Shown: positions 1 through 11,995 of the stretch, in pieces
Numbering within the stretch: the stretch's first letter is position 1
Layout: each line of letters opens with the position of its first letter
DNA from: Aquanectria penicillioides
Lineage: Eukaryota; Ascomycota; Sordariomycetes; Hypocreales; Nectriaceae
DNA length: 64,000 nucleotides
Reading direction: 5' to 3'
NCBI GenBank assembly: GCA_003415625.1
Contig: PYIU01000002.1
Location: forward strand, 2,666,001 to 2,730,000
Notes under the pieces: generated by a model
What the model saw: only the letters and a program-made list of their open reading frames with translations
The model's database searches: none
What the model was told of the DNA's origin: nothing
Made by a program: the position numbers and the translations under genes

Positions 1-3000
1 GTCCCGCCGCATAAAAATACACGCGTTGGAAGTTGGAAGCAAACCACATCACAGTCGACACAAGGCATCAACCCAGTAACCCTCAATGCAAAACCCCAGA
101 TCACCAATCTCGTGGCCATCTGACATCTAGTGCAAAGAGAAAAAAGCAAGGGTTCTCCCATTGTTATTGTCAATCCCCATCATCTCTTCGCCACTTACTA
201 CGTATTCGTGGAAGCGCACTCCCACTTCCACTCCCACTCCCACCCGCTGAAACTTGCCCCTCACACACTCGCCCTCACTAACACACATACCCGGAGGTCC
301 CTGAAGATCTCTCCGGCCGGCCACAAATTCTTCCAGCAAGGGCGGTGCGGTGCACAGCAGGAGTGATCCCCGCCACGACCGCTACGACCGCCGCTACCGC
401 TTCGTCCCGAGCCCCGGGGTTGGTAGGGCATGGCAGGGCATAGCATGGCCGTGTTTGAAAATGTTCGATAAGGTGGCTTTGAAGGCTGAGGCACAACATG
501 AGGAAAATGAAAGGATAGCAAACCCTTCCTCAGGCTAGAGGGCATCTAACAAGCATGTTGCCTCACAATGCCATCGTGGCCTGTTTCGGTTTCTGCTGTC
601 ACTCCCGTCACCGTTTTCTCACCGTCTTCGCCTTCACTCATCTCCTTCAGTTGCTCAAGGTCATCATCCTTCTCGACGCCCCCCAGCACCGTCATGTGCA
701 CTATCAGCATCCTACTGCCAAGGCGGTTTAGTTGGCCCTGACACCTGCATCTACTGCACCATTTGGGCTCTCTCCAGTGGACTTTTATTACTCAGCCCAC
801 ACCTGGTCTCCAGCTCAGATGACCCCTGAAACTCACCCCCCCTCACCCCTTTCCCATAGTAGCCTTGTGCCAATCTTCAATCTGTCAACGGGGACGAAGG
901 ATGACGGCTCTCTTGGCCATCGTTGGCCATCACGGACCTCTTGAACGCCGTCGCGCAAGTTTTGAATGGGATTCGTATATAGCGACCCATAGGCCGCCAT
1001 AATGCCAAATGGTTCACTCGCCCTCATTTCAGCTCTTCCAGCAGATGCATCGTGCTATGCGCTATCAGCAATCACCTTATTGCTTCGGGGGCTCGGAGCG
1101 AGAGGAGCGAATTGGTTGGCTTTCGTTGCATCGTGAAAGCGATGGCAGCGCTCCAGTTCCGCACCTGAGAGTGAGAGCAGCAGCAGCCATGGTCGTTTGC
1201 CTTCATCGTACTCATCCCTGTCAGAAACCCCCCTGTCTCTGAAGGCTTCGCTGCCATCGCCCACCTCTGGCTCTTTATTCGCTGCTTGGCCAGGTTCCCC
1301 AACACCCAGCTGTTGCACCGTCCAGTCTGGTGCCACATGTCCGTACGGACCAGCGCTGGACGCGACGAACACAATGGGATTCTCTGTTACCTGCGACTCG
1401 GGGGCGCAGATCCCGTGCCACTTGCATTGGACTGATCTGAGCCGGGCTCAGAGACATCTTCAGATCAGTGGCCTGAGACATTCTCATCGTGTCTTCCCAC
1501 CGAGCCATATCGCCGTCGCACACAATGCCGGAGTTCCCAAGGTCTCAGAGTCCCAGTGAGACGGGCTGCCCGCCCAATGCGGAAACCAATAGTCTTTGTG
1601 GGTTGCTTTGCGTCTGCATTGCTCGGCGCCCCCAGTTGCTGACCAACCCGGATCTCAACGCCATCACCCTTGCGAAATGAAGAAACGGGCGGCGCTGACC
1701 ATCTCCCGCAGCCATCATCCCTCGCCTCAGGTGGCTTTCGCCTGTGGTTCCTTGCAATCCACCGTCGCCGACATTATCGCGACGAAGCGATGTGATGATG
1801 GGAATCTGGCTTTCCCGGCATTCCGAGCGATACTTGTGAATATTTTCTCCGTCCTGTCCCCGCCCTCGCCTCTCCCTCGCTCGGTGGGAGAGTCTTGGAT
1901 GGGTGTACTTCACCTCACCTGAGACGTCGTCTCAGGTTGTGAGAGTGTTGAGGGGGTCCCCATTTACCTTTGCATGCAACTGGAACTGCGCTGTAGTACA
2001 TGCCTCCCATAGGCAACTTATGTACGGGACTTGGGTACCACCCCGAACTGCACTGTCACCACACCCCTACTCCGTCAAGCACCTACCAGTACGCCGTCGT
2101 TTGGGGACTTGGCACCGCAAAGGCCCCGGTGCCTTGATTGGATCGACAGTGTGACCATGTTTCAAGGCCGTGCTAGATCGCGACGCTCATTGGGTCAGCC
2201 CTCGCTCACTTCCAAATCCTCAAACACATCCAATCCAGCTTTTGCCTGCCTCCCCAGCTTGGCTAGTCCCTAGTGTTTCCCTTGGCCGTGGTCTTTGTCG
2301 TCGTCCTTGGTCCTCGCCCTCGGCCCCATGCCGCGGCCGTGCTGCCCTCAGCAACAGCCAGCTCCATCTCAGGACGCCATTTCGTCCCATCTCGCTGTTC
2401 GGTTCGACTGACCGGTCGCCGCACTGCATGCGTGGTTCGAAGGCATGGGTCATGGATAGGGATACCCACAGGTGGCATGGCATCATGAGTTGGCATCGCT
2501 GAGCAGTCACATCGCCCCTCCATCGCACTGCCCCCAGATCGGGCATCTCGTCCGGCTTACGCTGCCTCTCGGCCTTCTCTCTCGTGGCCGCTCGTGCTGG
2601 TATCAGCCTGAATCCTTGTGGGCTCTTTTGTCAGACAACGTGGACGGCCTGGAACCATCCTTGCCCATCTACCACGAAATCTCGGGTTTGCCTCGTGGGT
2701 GACTTGGAACATCCCTGTGCATACCGGCCATAAGAACCATATCCCCCATTCTGGACAACCAAGTCGACAACCGCGTGCGCGAGGTCCCTCGGCAGGGGAG
2801 GGACTCATCTTTCATGCGCCTACCTTCTAGTCGGACATCCGCCGTCGCAGAGCGGACAGCCGTACCGCATCTCCCGGTCGACAGTCTGGAGTGCCTTATG
2901 CTTGGTCGGGTCCCTCCGTGGGAAGGGGCCAAACAGGAGTCAGCACAATCAAGTCCCGTGCTCAGTCGTGCCATGTCTCTGTCGTCGGGCGCAGTGCAGT

Positions 3001-3708
3001 AAAGTGAAAGTGTATTATTGTATGGTGGTAAATTTGGCCCATCAATTTCCCTGCTGCAGTGTCCGTGCAACGTTTCTCAATCCCAGAGTGGCTGTAAGTG
3101 TATGCGAGCCCACAATGCCACTTTAAATTATTATGCCACCGCTGTCGTCGTGTATGACACGGGTCCCTGAATATTTCTTTACGATGACCTAAATTTGGAA
3201 TAATACACTGCGCACACGCACTCCGTACGTCCTGGGGGAGATACGACACTATGCGCATATAGTGATTACTGACAACTGTTCCACTGCCTAAACGGGCTCC
3301 GTGTGTCTCATTCAGTCGACGATAACGGATGTGCTATTTTGGCTGCCCACCTCTCAAGTGGAAGCCTGAATGGACCGCTACCCTATAACACACTACGTAT
3401 CCCTACGTCTTGCATCAATGTATGCAGTTCTCACGCACCATTGGGGAGGCCTGTGGTATTATTATCCTTTAATATTATGCCATAACTTTACATCTGTTTC
3501 TCCTGACCTGGCACGGGTGGTTATTGATGCGAGAAACACGCTGCCTGTGCAACTGCTTTGTTCTGCTGGCGAATCAGTGCAACCGGAGGTGACGCAGCGC
3601 CCTTACATCACCGCAAGTAGATGTACGCGAATAGGCGGTAAGAAGGTAGGTATATGAGGTGCGTATGTTCAAGCTGAGATGCAGTCTAATACGCCGACTC
3701 GTTCAAGG

Positions 3709-3730
3709 AAAAAAAAAAAAAAAAAAAAAA
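3709..3730. repeat. A22 homopolymer run
   Basis: Uninterrupted run of 22 A on the + strand, about 85 bases beyond the tRNA 3' end (T run on the tRNA strand). It could act as a back-up Pol III stop, but a closer T run is present. Run length is likely imprecise given the other homopolymer errors in this window. Confidence 0.85.
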
Positions 3731-3802
3731 GGGTTCCACGCGATTTTGCTTTCGGTATCGACACAAACAACCAGCAACATGAGACGCAGAGACCAGAGTT
3801 GC

Positions 3803-3808
3803 AAAAAA
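3803..3808 (-). terminator. Pol III terminator of the tRNA
   Basis: Six A on the + strand read as TTTTTT on the tRNA strand, six bases past the discriminator base. A T run of four or more directly after a tRNA is the standard RNA polymerase III terminator. Confidence 0.8.
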
Positions 3809-3814
3809 TGAAGC

Positions 3815-3910
3815 CGCCCGAGGGGGGTCTCGAACCCCAGCCTTGCGGTAGGCCTGACTCGTTGATGAATCGTAAAAGCCGCACGCTCTGACCAATTGAG
3901 CTACCCGGGC
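3815..3910 (-). tRNA. tRNA-Lys(UUU) with intron
   Basis: Cloverleaf on the minus strand. The acceptor arm GCCCGGG pairs with CTCGGGC (one G-U pair). The D arm is GCTC/GAGC with loop AATTGGTCA, and the anticodon stem TGCGG/CCGCA closes a loop starting CTTTTA, giving anticodon UUU (Lys). The T loop is TTCGAGA on a four-G stem. A 23-base intron at 3850-3872 sits after the base 3' of the anticodon, the canonical position, and leaves a 73-base mature tRNA. CCA is not encoded, as in eukaryotes. A T6 terminator follows. The discriminator is G at 3815. Confidence 0.88.
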
Positions 3911-4236
3911 TAGGCTACTGGAACGCTAATCGGGCTGCCAAAACAAAATTATACAGATTAGCGAAATTTACCCATTCTTGGAATCAGCTTTAGGCAATGA
4001 ATGTGTGGCTCAGTCCCAGGTTTGCCGTTCACATTTTGCCGCTTGTGCGCCACGCCCCGCCACATGGGTTGTCAAAATTTCATTCAGTGACACTCCTAGC
4101 GAAGTCTCGGATCTAGTTGGTGAAAACGCAATTCTGCATTTGAGGCTGGTTCTTGTTTTCTCACTCGCGATCCTAGACACTTTTCGGCAATTGGACAAGA
4201 ATATTTCCAATACCCTCTAAGTAAATTCGTCTCAAA
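3911..4236. promoter_or_regulatory. intergenic, tRNA-Lys and RPC19 upstream
   Basis: Shared upstream region of the divergent tRNA and RPC19 genes. No clear element beyond a T/C-rich patch near 4150. The RPC19 start at 4237 follows CTCAAAATG, an A-rich context good for fungal initiation. Confidence 0.4.
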
Positions 4237-4853
4237 ATGCCTGCACGAACAAAGAAGGATGATCCCGTGGAGGATGCCAACATGGAGGACGCTCCGCCGT
4301 CCGCTCAGCCTGAGGAGGCCAACGATGAAGATGCTGAGGAGGAAGAAGAGGAAGAGGAGGTCGAGCAACAGCGGGTGAAGATTGTGAGTTGATCAAACTG
4401 TCAAAGAAGCCCAGGCACATATGAGTCTTGCTAACTAGAGATGCAGCTTCCCGGCTCAACGGACACTGCGGCTTCCTTTGAGTTCATCGAAGAAGGTCAC
4501 ACCCTTGGAAACGCACTTAGATATATTGTCATGAAGAAGTATTTTTTTCCCTCGAAGAGCTATTTTCAATGGAATATGCTAATTCTCCTAGCCCCGATGT
4601 CGAGTTCTGCGCCTATTCCATCCCTCATCCTTCCGAGGCCAAGATGCACATCCGAATCCAGACATACAGTGAGTCTCTCAACTTTTTATTTAGCGACACA
4701 TTGTGAGATATCTAATTACTCTACATAGGTGGCACTGCTGTGGATGCTCTGAAGAAGGGACTGAGCGATCTCCAAGATGTGTGTGATGTGGTTGCTGATG
4801 AGTTCTGGACCAAGAGGCAGGCATACAATGCCGAGCAGGGAATTGAGCGATGA
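4237..4853 (+). CDS. RPC19: RNA polymerase I and III subunit AC19
   Basis: Common subunit of RNA polymerases I and III; pairs with AC40 to form the alpha-like heterodimer that nucleates enzyme assembly in the nucleus. Four exons: 4237-4383, 4447-4538, 4592-4668, 4729-4853, with GT-AG introns of 53-63 bases; the joins keep frame and give 146 residues. Residues 1-48 are an acidic, D/E-rich tail. The conserved RPB11/AC19 dimerisation core follows, with EEGHTLGN at 64-71 and the family stretch around FCAYSIPHP across the second intron. Length and tail fit fungal AC19; the Pol II paralogue Rpb11 lacks such an acidic extension. Converges with the complex I gene, stops 166 bases apart. Confidence 0.93.
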
Positions 4854-5019
4854 AGTTGAGAGTGTCTTCTGGGTGGAAAATCAAAGAAGGTTTTAGACGG
4901 GGTGTTTGTCAACCCCCAAAAATTCACGTTGCATCGTGAGGGACTTAAGGCGTTCTGAGGGATTCCTTTTGCTAGAGGTTCTAATGAGATATATACACGA
5001 GCTACCATTGCCGCCAATC

Positions 5020-5703
5020 TTAGTTGCGACCCTGTGCGTCTTGTCAGTACGACCAACATTAGGATGGGAAAAAGCGCCGCTTCTCACCTGGAGGAAACCG
5101 GTCATGAAGTCGGAGGGTAGTCGTTTGTCGCCTCGGAAGTTCTCGCCCTTGAAGTACGACATGACGTGGTTGGCCTGCTTCCAGAAGTTCATGGTTTCCT
5201 ATCGCCATGGTATTAGCTTCGAACCCTCTACAACATCGCCGGGACTCTCGCCCGGAGCACTCGACTCGTACCTGGTACTCGGCATGGGACTTGAAGAGGA
5301 GCACATCCACGACTGACAGCTTGTTGGCGTATCGGTGTCGCTCGAACTCTTGTCGTATCCTGGTACGGATCTCTGAGACGGGCATTGGCATGTTGTACAT
5401 CCTCTGGGCCTCAGGAGCCTGGTCCACCTGCGTTAGTTATTGCTTACATACGAGAGCCCAATGTTTTGCAAGTATCTTGGGGGATGTGCGGAATTGGATG
5501 TTCGCCATCGGGAGGGTAGGCTGTTGGAGGGGGCTGCCAAACGTACAGCTCGGATCCATTCGCGGTATGAGGAGATCACTCGGCGCTTCGCATCAGCCCA
5601 ATTGGCCGCTGTTCATGAAGTTAGCAATGTTAGTGAAGAGGCTGGGGATAGTAGACTGACACTGCACCGTCTTCTTCGCAAACTCGGTCGGCGTAATGGC
5701 CAT
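5020..5703 (-). CDS. NDUFA6: complex I LYR subunit (NDUFA6, 14.8 kDa)
   Basis: Accessory subunit of mitochondrial NADH:ubiquinone oxidoreductase, a LYR-family protein that binds acyl carrier protein near the quinone end of the matrix arm. Five exons on the minus strand: 5661-5703, 5547-5608, 5272-5427, 5088-5198 and a 12-base last exon 5020-5031 encoding GRN and the stop. Joined frame 127 residues. The order follows the Neurospora 14.8 kDa protein as I remember it: N-terminal [11 protein letters not shown], the tyrosine-arginine LYR site as SYREW (28-32), then [16 protein letters not shown] and [11 protein letters not shown]. The LYR leucine is replaced, as in its fungal relatives. Divergent from BUD31 with 280 bases between starts. 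Confidence 0.92.
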
Positions 5704-5983
5704 GGTGGGCAATCAATGCTCTTTGGGTCTCGGAAACCACGCTGCTCTGACGTTCCAGATTCGAGCCGAGATCACGAAACACAGCTTCCGGTGCACTGTC
5801 ACGTGATGATGCGCCACACGCTAAGGCACCGCCACAAGTCAAATCCCCCACTGACAAGGCTGCCTTTCGTCAGCGATACGACACTAAAACCTTGCCCTCA
5901 TCAGCATGCGACTTCGGGGACCGTTTTGAAGCTTCGCGAAGACCCCCTAAGACGACTTAAGAAACGCCCCAACAACAGCCGAA
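5704..5983. promoter_or_regulatory. bidirectional promoter, NDUFA6/BUD31
   Basis: 280 bases between two divergent starts must hold both promoters. It contains a CACGTG palindrome in a TCACGTGA context at 5799-5806, 97 bases from the complex I start and about 180 from BUD31. Such E-boxes are bound by bHLH factors of the Cbf1 type; occupancy here is inference. Confidence 0.45.
5800..5805. promoter_or_regulatory. CACGTG box, NDUFA6/BUD31 promoter
   Basis: Palindromic E-box in a TCACGTGA context, 97 bases upstream of the complex I subunit start. Cbf1-type bHLH proteins bind this sequence in fungi; function here is inference. Confidence 0.35.
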
Positions 5984-6487
5984 ATGCCCGCCATCCGACA
6001 CTCCTCGAAGCGGAAGCCCCCACCGGAGGGCTTCAGCGATATTGAGACCGACCTGCTCATCTTTGCAAACAAGATGAAGGATGCCCAGAACAAGCCCCCG
6101 CCACCAGGGCCCAAGCATCAAGCACAGTGGGAGGTGTTCCAAATCGCCCACCAGCGTAGCCGCTACGTTTACGACCTGTACTACGAGAAAGAGGCTATCA
6201 GCAGGCAGCTGTATGAATGGTTGCTGAAGAACGGATATGCGGACGCGATGCTCATCGCGAAGTGGAAGAAGCAAGGCTATGAGAAGGTGAGTTTCCCTGC
6301 TGTTCTTCTAGGTTGCACTTTGAAAATGCTAATTTGTCGCTAGCTCTGCTGCCTTCGATGTATTCAAACCAAAGAGACCAACTTCAACAGCACATGCATC
6401 TGTCGAGTTCCCCGGGCGAATTTCAAGGACGATCAAGACATCGAGTGTGTCAGCTGTGGATGCCGAGGCTGTGCGTCGAGCGACTAG
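5984..6487 (+). CDS. BUD31: splicing factor BUD31 (G10 family)
   Basis: Core spliceosome protein of the activated complex (nineteen-related group), nuclear. Two exons, 5984-6286 and 6344-6487, joined in phase 0 to 148 residues, near the usual size of about 145-157. The N-terminus has the basic [13 protein letters not shown] start and a helical [18 protein letters not shown] block. The C-terminus, from residue 103, carries the cysteine cluster that coordinates three zinc ions: CCLRC, then two more cysteines in STCICRVPR, then [13 protein letters not shown] to the end. The intron has a gtgagt donor. Adjacent to the zinc finger gene, whose stop lies 133 bases further on the other strand. Confidence 0.95.
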
Positions 6488-6620
6488 AGAGCCCCTGGCC
6501 GAACTTTCGAAATCATGTAGAGAAACTTTTTGCGAGGGCATATGTGGACGTGGGCTTGGGCTACGGAGAGACGGCGTTCGGGCGCATCAAATGAAACAAA
6601 CACACAAGGCTTTATTGGGC

Positions 6621-7632
6621 CTACAAACGACATCTGGGAAGTGGTGGAGGGTATCCTGATGAGGTAGAAAGTCCTTTCATTGACTGATTCATGTCTTTCA
6701 TAACGTCGTGCTGATCATAACCAACCAGTCCGGAAACGTCTTGATGCTCCTGCCTATTTCTTGGAGAAACCAGCCCTGGTACCTCTACCGAACCGGATGC
6801 TGGGCGGAACAAACTGCAGCGCCGACATGGCGCCTGTAAGCTCTGCCATGTCAGTGTCGGTAGTCTCCTTGTTTGTGGATTGCTTCTCAGTGAGCTGAGG
6901 GGGTTTGATTTGGGGGCGGCTTTGGATTGTGACTTTGCTTGTGCTTGTGCCTGTGCCTGTGCCTGTGACTGTGATCCTGTCGACTCTAGTAGGCTTGCAC
7001 GGCGTCGTGATTCCTTGGTCTGGGTGTTTGTCGAGGAACGGCGGCGATGATGGCCGCCTTCGTTGAGGAGAGATCTTCTTCCGTCGATGCCATCTTTTGT
7101 GACACCGAAGAAGAAGTTCTTGGGATACATGTGCTTATCGATGAGATGTAAGCGTCGCTTTTGATGAGTTAAACATTTGCGTTCACATCCCTCCACGAAG
7201 CAGGAGAACTGTATATCTCGTCAGTATTTCTGGGCTTTTCGGAAGTGTAAGAGACATGGGATTGGGGCTGGATACATACTGTGTGCTCCCCCTTTTCTCT
7301 CTTAACTAGAATCAGGGGATCATGGCATTCTTCAATGTGAACGTTAAGCAAGTGCTCTGTAGGGAAGTTCTTGGAGCATTCAAGACATCGATTGGTGTGG
7401 GCCTTGCTATAATGGACCTCGTAATCATCGTAGGACCTGAAGGTCAGTGGTTCCCTATGGGGTGGTAAAGTGCATCTCATGGTGACTGGATTTTCTTCTT
7501 CGTCGTCTTCGATGGCGGAGTCTAGTTGTGTGACTTTGGTCACCCGCCGAATAGAAACTGTCGAGTCTGGTTTGGTGTCCGGCCCGGGGAGTCCGAATCT
7601 AGCTCGTCCTCGAGCTCTCGTGAGCGCTTCAT
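6621..7632 (-). CDS. ZNF511-like C2H2 zinc finger protein (frame break)
   Basis: Fungal relative of zinc finger protein 511, a probable nucleic-acid binding protein of poorly known role. Two exons: 7280-7632 and 6621-7208. Exon 1 encodes MKRSRE at the start, then a C2H2 unit beginning CTLPPHRE and a second with CLECSKNFP and HIEECH. Exon 2 continues FVEGCERKC and LIDKHMYPKNF, the most conserved stretch, then a Q/A/S-rich tail containing an alternating QA repeat encoded by a short TGTGCC-type tandem repeat near 6940. About 313 residues. The frame is broken once at 7583-7589, inside a CCCCGGG run: one extra G or C joins the ATG frame to the zinc finger frame. Without it the start frame stops after 30 codons. 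Confidence 0.78.
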
Positions 7633-8941
7633 CTTTTATTTTTTTGCGGTGAGCTTTGTGGGGGGTGGTGAATTACTTTGAATCAGACCCAAGGAGCGGT
7701 AAGCGGAGGATAGACTGTGGAGTGTGAGAGCTGTAGTGCGGTGAAGCGGTCCCGGCCGAGTGTAGGTGGTTTTAGAAGCTGAGCGGTTGTGACGTCGAAT
7801 CGTATTGAGAAGTGAGCGACAAGGTGGTGGTTGGAGGCGAGAATGGAGCTTTTTCTTGATAGAAGCATCAAATACCTACCAGGTCAAGGATCGGAGGCGA
7901 TATCGATGGGATGGAAAGCCTGGGCGGCTCAGCAAAGCCTGGGCAGAGTTCGCTGAACAAACCCAGTCGCTAAAATATAGTGGGGTTTAGTGGCAGGGTA
8001 GAGAGGGGAAGGAGGGGGAATCGCTCTGGTTTCCCTATGACGAGAGCTTTGGGGGGGGGATAGAGGGTTTTCGTCACTAACCTTTAGGTACTTGGGTCTC
8101 GGTAGCAGGTAGTCCTCGGATCCTTAGATAAGGTAGGTAGGTACCTACCGACACAGCTACCATCCTAGGTGCCCAAGTCGGCCATAGAGGGGCAGCTTTT
8201 TTTAGGCTTGGGCCCTTGGGTGAGGTGACCAGCTAGGTACTGAGATGTACTTGCACTGGCGGTCGCAGGGCCAGCACGGGCCTGCGGGTCACGACGAACC
8301 TGGAACCGATGAATCTGGTCCAGTGTCCTTTGTGGGTGGAGGGGATGAACGAACCGAACGCCAAAAAACCCACTGGAACCAAAGCGTCTCAAACAATTCA
8401 GTGGATGAGGGCCGCCGTTTTTTTTTTCTTTCCCTTAGTCCCGAAGTATTCCCACTGTTCCCGCCCGCACTGGCACCGCACTTTGCTGAGGCCGGGAACC
8501 GCAAGATCATGACCTTGAGGGGTTCCTTATTCTCGACCCTGTCACGTCAACGGCGGCTCAGAATCTCTTCACCTCACCCTCACACCTGTCGCATTGTCTG
8601 AACCCCCGTGGCGCACCGTCTGCCTGCAGCACTCATTTATGCTCGACCCGACCTGCCTCGTCGCTTCTCCCTCTCCGCCAATGTGTCTCTCCTCGGCCGA
8701 CGATTCCATTTTCGCGAGCCGAGGCCGCCTCCCGTCTTCGAAACCCAACCAGCGCCCGAGTTATGGACCGTCTGCAACTCCGTGATCCGGCCCCGAGAAA
8801 GCATGAGAAATACATCATATAGCCAGCTCCCGCGTCCGATATACAGTCCCCGAGACTCCTTCTCCCCCCCCGGTCCACCGGTCTCGCTCGTCCTCTCGCC
8901 AGCATCCGCCTCCGCAAAGTCGCCCTCCGGACTTCGCTATC
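7633..8941. promoter_or_regulatory. intergenic between divergent genes
   Basis: Upstream region of the zinc finger gene (minus) and the EST1/SMG7-like gene (plus). It holds a TAGGTACCTA-type cluster at 8131-8150, an isolated TAGGTAC at 8085-8091, a G9 run near 8051, a T9 run near 8418 and pyrimidine-rich DNA at 8570-8900 just before the + strand start, typical of fungal promoters. No gene is supported. Confidence 0.45.
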
Positions 8942-11900
8942 ATGGAGACCCAGGCCGAGCAGGCTGATCTTGCGAGTAAAGCCAGACAGGCATGGCGGTA
9001 CGTCGTATACCCTATTCGCTTGTGTTGGCGGCGTCACGCAGCCTCGGCGCTGCCAATCGAACACCCCCAAATGCTTGCACGATTCTATCTCGCCCACACC
9101 TACTACCCCCGTAACTGACTGGCTTCTGTATGACGTTTAGCTCCGCCGTCAAGTTGCGCAAACTCTTGACGAAACAACTCGAGAAGCTCCCCAAAGATAA
9201 CAGCAACGGTCTTGACATTTCTCAGTTCGAAGCGATAGATTCGATTTTGGACAAGTGAGGGAAACCCCGAAGCTCAACCCTGATCGAACAGCGCAGCAGC
9301 TAAGACACACCCTCCAGGTTCCGACTTGCATGCGTGCAAACTATCTTCCTAGACTTTGAGTATGCCATCACCGAACGCGCCGACCACATCCTGTGGACGG
9401 TGCACACCTCCATCAACCACGAATACCGACGAACTCTGGGCCGCCTGAAACAGTTGGCACAGGCTGCCGAAAAGCAGCAGAAAAACGACAAGCAGGCTAC
9501 TGACAAACGAAATGGCGACAAACAAAAGGCGGACAAACAAAGCCCCCAGAAGCAGAAGGGCGACAAGCGCAATGTTGAAAAGCGAAAGTTGGGGGATAAG
9601 TACCTGGCATTCCTCAGCATTGCCCAAGAATTCTACAAGGGCTACATCCAGAGGTTATCGGCGAGATATGATATCCCGGAGCTGAAGCGCATTGCCCATG
9701 GCATTGATGTTCAAGAATCACCCGCCAACGACAGTATCAGCCCCGTTCCCGCCCACATTTACCATATGGTCCTCAAGTCTTGCCATTTCACCCTGATATG
9801 CCTCGGTGACCTGGCCCGATATCAAATTCAAGCCGGGCTTAGAAAGTCGAGTTACAGGGTTTCCATGGCCTACTACAGCCTCGCCTACGACCTCAAGACA
9901 GACTCTGGGTTTGCCTTCCACCAGATGGGCATCATTAGCCTCGAAGAGCAAAAGGACCTTGACGTCGTCTACTACTTTTATCGAGGCATTGCTGTTGCCG
10001 ACCCCCACCCTAATGCAAAACCGAACCTCGAGTCCAAGTTCAAGAATATTCTTCAGCCGGATAAGAACCCCCCCAGAAAGAACTCTCGTGTTCCTCAAGA
10101 TGCCTTCATCACTTGGTTTGTCAAGCTCCACGCTGTCTTCTATAAGGGCGAAGTTCTGTCCCAGAGCTCTGAGCTGGAAAGGGAGGTGTTACATCGACTT
10201 GACATGGCTTCGAAGGGCTCTTCTCACACCGAGGCACTTTTTAAGATGTCGTTGATAAATATGTCGTCTTATTTTGTTGCCTCTCAAAAGTACACTGGTA
10301 TGCCCCCCCCTCGATTGACTTTTTCTATCCCGTCGTCGATCATATTCTGACTGAAGTAGAAAACTCATCTACTGCAGCGTCTAGATTTTGCCAGTACACT
10401 ATGCGCCTCAACGCTCAATTCATTTTGTCTTTTAGCAATGCATTGGAAGCCGAACTCATGGACATTGTTAGTCGCGAGAGCAACGACCCCAAAGACCCTG
10501 CTACCGCAAAGACGTCTCCTATTATCGAATGCCTGCTACCACTTCTGCGCATTTATACTATGTGGCTTGCCGCACGTCGCGGTGAAATATTTGGAGCAGC
10601 TGAGGCTCTTGGATCTGTCGTGCCTGATATGGTTAAAGCCCTTGCTAAAGTCTTCACCTTGCTTTGCACCGAGACTTACACCCAAGAGAACCTTGCCTCC
10701 TGCCCCTACCTGCTATCTGAGGATGTTGAAACCCGTGGATTGCTTCCACTCTCCTCTGATCAGGTTCCCGAAGCATGCCGATCTTACTTTGGAGAAAACG
10801 GTGCCCTGAAGCCTCACTTGTCACCTAAGGATACCCGAATGGACCCATTTCAAGAGACACTAGCCAGGATCTTGGATATCCTGCGCTGTGCTTATTTCTT
10901 GGCCGAAGACGACACCGTGCCCTTGACATACCGGGTGGCGGAGAAAGGCTTGACTTTCGAGTACAAAGAGACCTCACGTCGCGAAGTCCCGATTGACTTT
11001 AGTCAAGTCCCAAGAACTGTCCACGCTCAGGTCCCTGTGCAAGAGCCTGAACATCAAGTCTCGAATCGCCAGCGAAAGGTGTCTGACGGCCGTCGACCAG
11101 TTAGCAGACGTGTGGTCAACAGCACCCCTGGACCATCTTCCGAGCCCGCTATGGTGCCTGACCCGGTTCAGCCGGTTGCTGCACCTGATCACGCCGAAAG
11201 CACCGTCATCAACATGCTGGCTCCTTTCCTTAAACCACCAACTCCCCAGCCCGTCAATCAATTTCGGTCGCTGGACGAATCCTCGTATGGCATGCACACT
11301 GCGACGGCCAACGAATTGTTTGGGATGCTTCCCCCTGAACCGAGTCCCACTGGTTCCATCCCCTCTGGAAAGTTCGAACCGTTGCCTTGGAACTGGGTAT
11401 ATACGCCTACCCCACACAAGGCTCGCGATTCTTCAGTGTCCATGGCAAAAGACGCCTTTGACGGGCCCGTCAGCCCCAACTTCTCGTCAAGAGAATTGGT
11501 TCAGATGGGTGGTGGCCTGGAAGACCCGTTCATCACCCAGAACGCCCCTTTACGGCAACCTTCACCCACAGGCCAGCCAGTGGCATGATGGGGAGCCCTC
11601 GAGTCGTCTCGGCTGCTGAAGAAGCCCATAGGACCAGCCTCTTACAGTCATTCACCAGCTCAAGCGCTCCGCGGACCTCCACCTTTAGCCACTGGGGCCA
11701 GAATTCTTCCCGAGTGCCAAAGGAGACAGTGCCACCGTCCTGGGGGCCCCAGCCACTGGACGGCCATGCCATGTCTTCCGCGTCGGTTTTTTCTCACCCG
11801 AGCAGCCTCTACCAAGGCACACCGGCCAACGGTGCAGCATTTGGCATGCCTGCGTCGAACCAATTTGTCATGAACCGCCCTGACCAGGGTCCAAGTCAGG

Positions 11901-11995
11901 AAAACCCTCCACCCACTAGGCATTTTCAGATGGATGACACAACCTCGAGCTACGACGCAGCTATCCTCCAGGCTGCGTTCTACGGGAACAAGTAG
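8942..11995 (+). CDS. EST1/SMG7-like protein (frame break)
   Basis: Four exons: 8942-8997, 9141-9254, 9318-10297, 10378-11995; about 922 residues. The N-terminal part matches the EST1/SMG7 arrangement: a 14-3-3-like helical region with the VQTIFLDFEYAITERADH block, an insert of K/Q/D repeats (about residues 105-140), then the LGDLARY and AYYSLAYDL helices typical of the family's TPR-like domain, followed by the EST1 DNA/RNA-binding region. The C-terminal third is proline/serine-rich and probably disordered. In fungi such proteins are linked to nonsense-mediated decay or telomerase recruitment; which applies here is not shown. The frame breaks at 11571-11574: one added G or C joins QPSPTG to ASGMMGSP and extends the protein by about 137 residues. 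Otherwise it stops at 11588. Confidence 0.78.

Larger units (their letters stand above)
1..3814. other. gene-free stretch before the tRNA
   Basis: No supported gene. Open frames are short (at most about 130 codons), overlap on both strands and show no family resemblance or plausible intron structure. Visible items are a 13-base palindrome near 1921 (GAGACGTCGTCTC) and a 22-base A run at 3709-3730. It could hold a non-coding transcript or regulatory DNA of a gene left of the window, but nothing specific can be pointed to. Confidence 0.6.
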
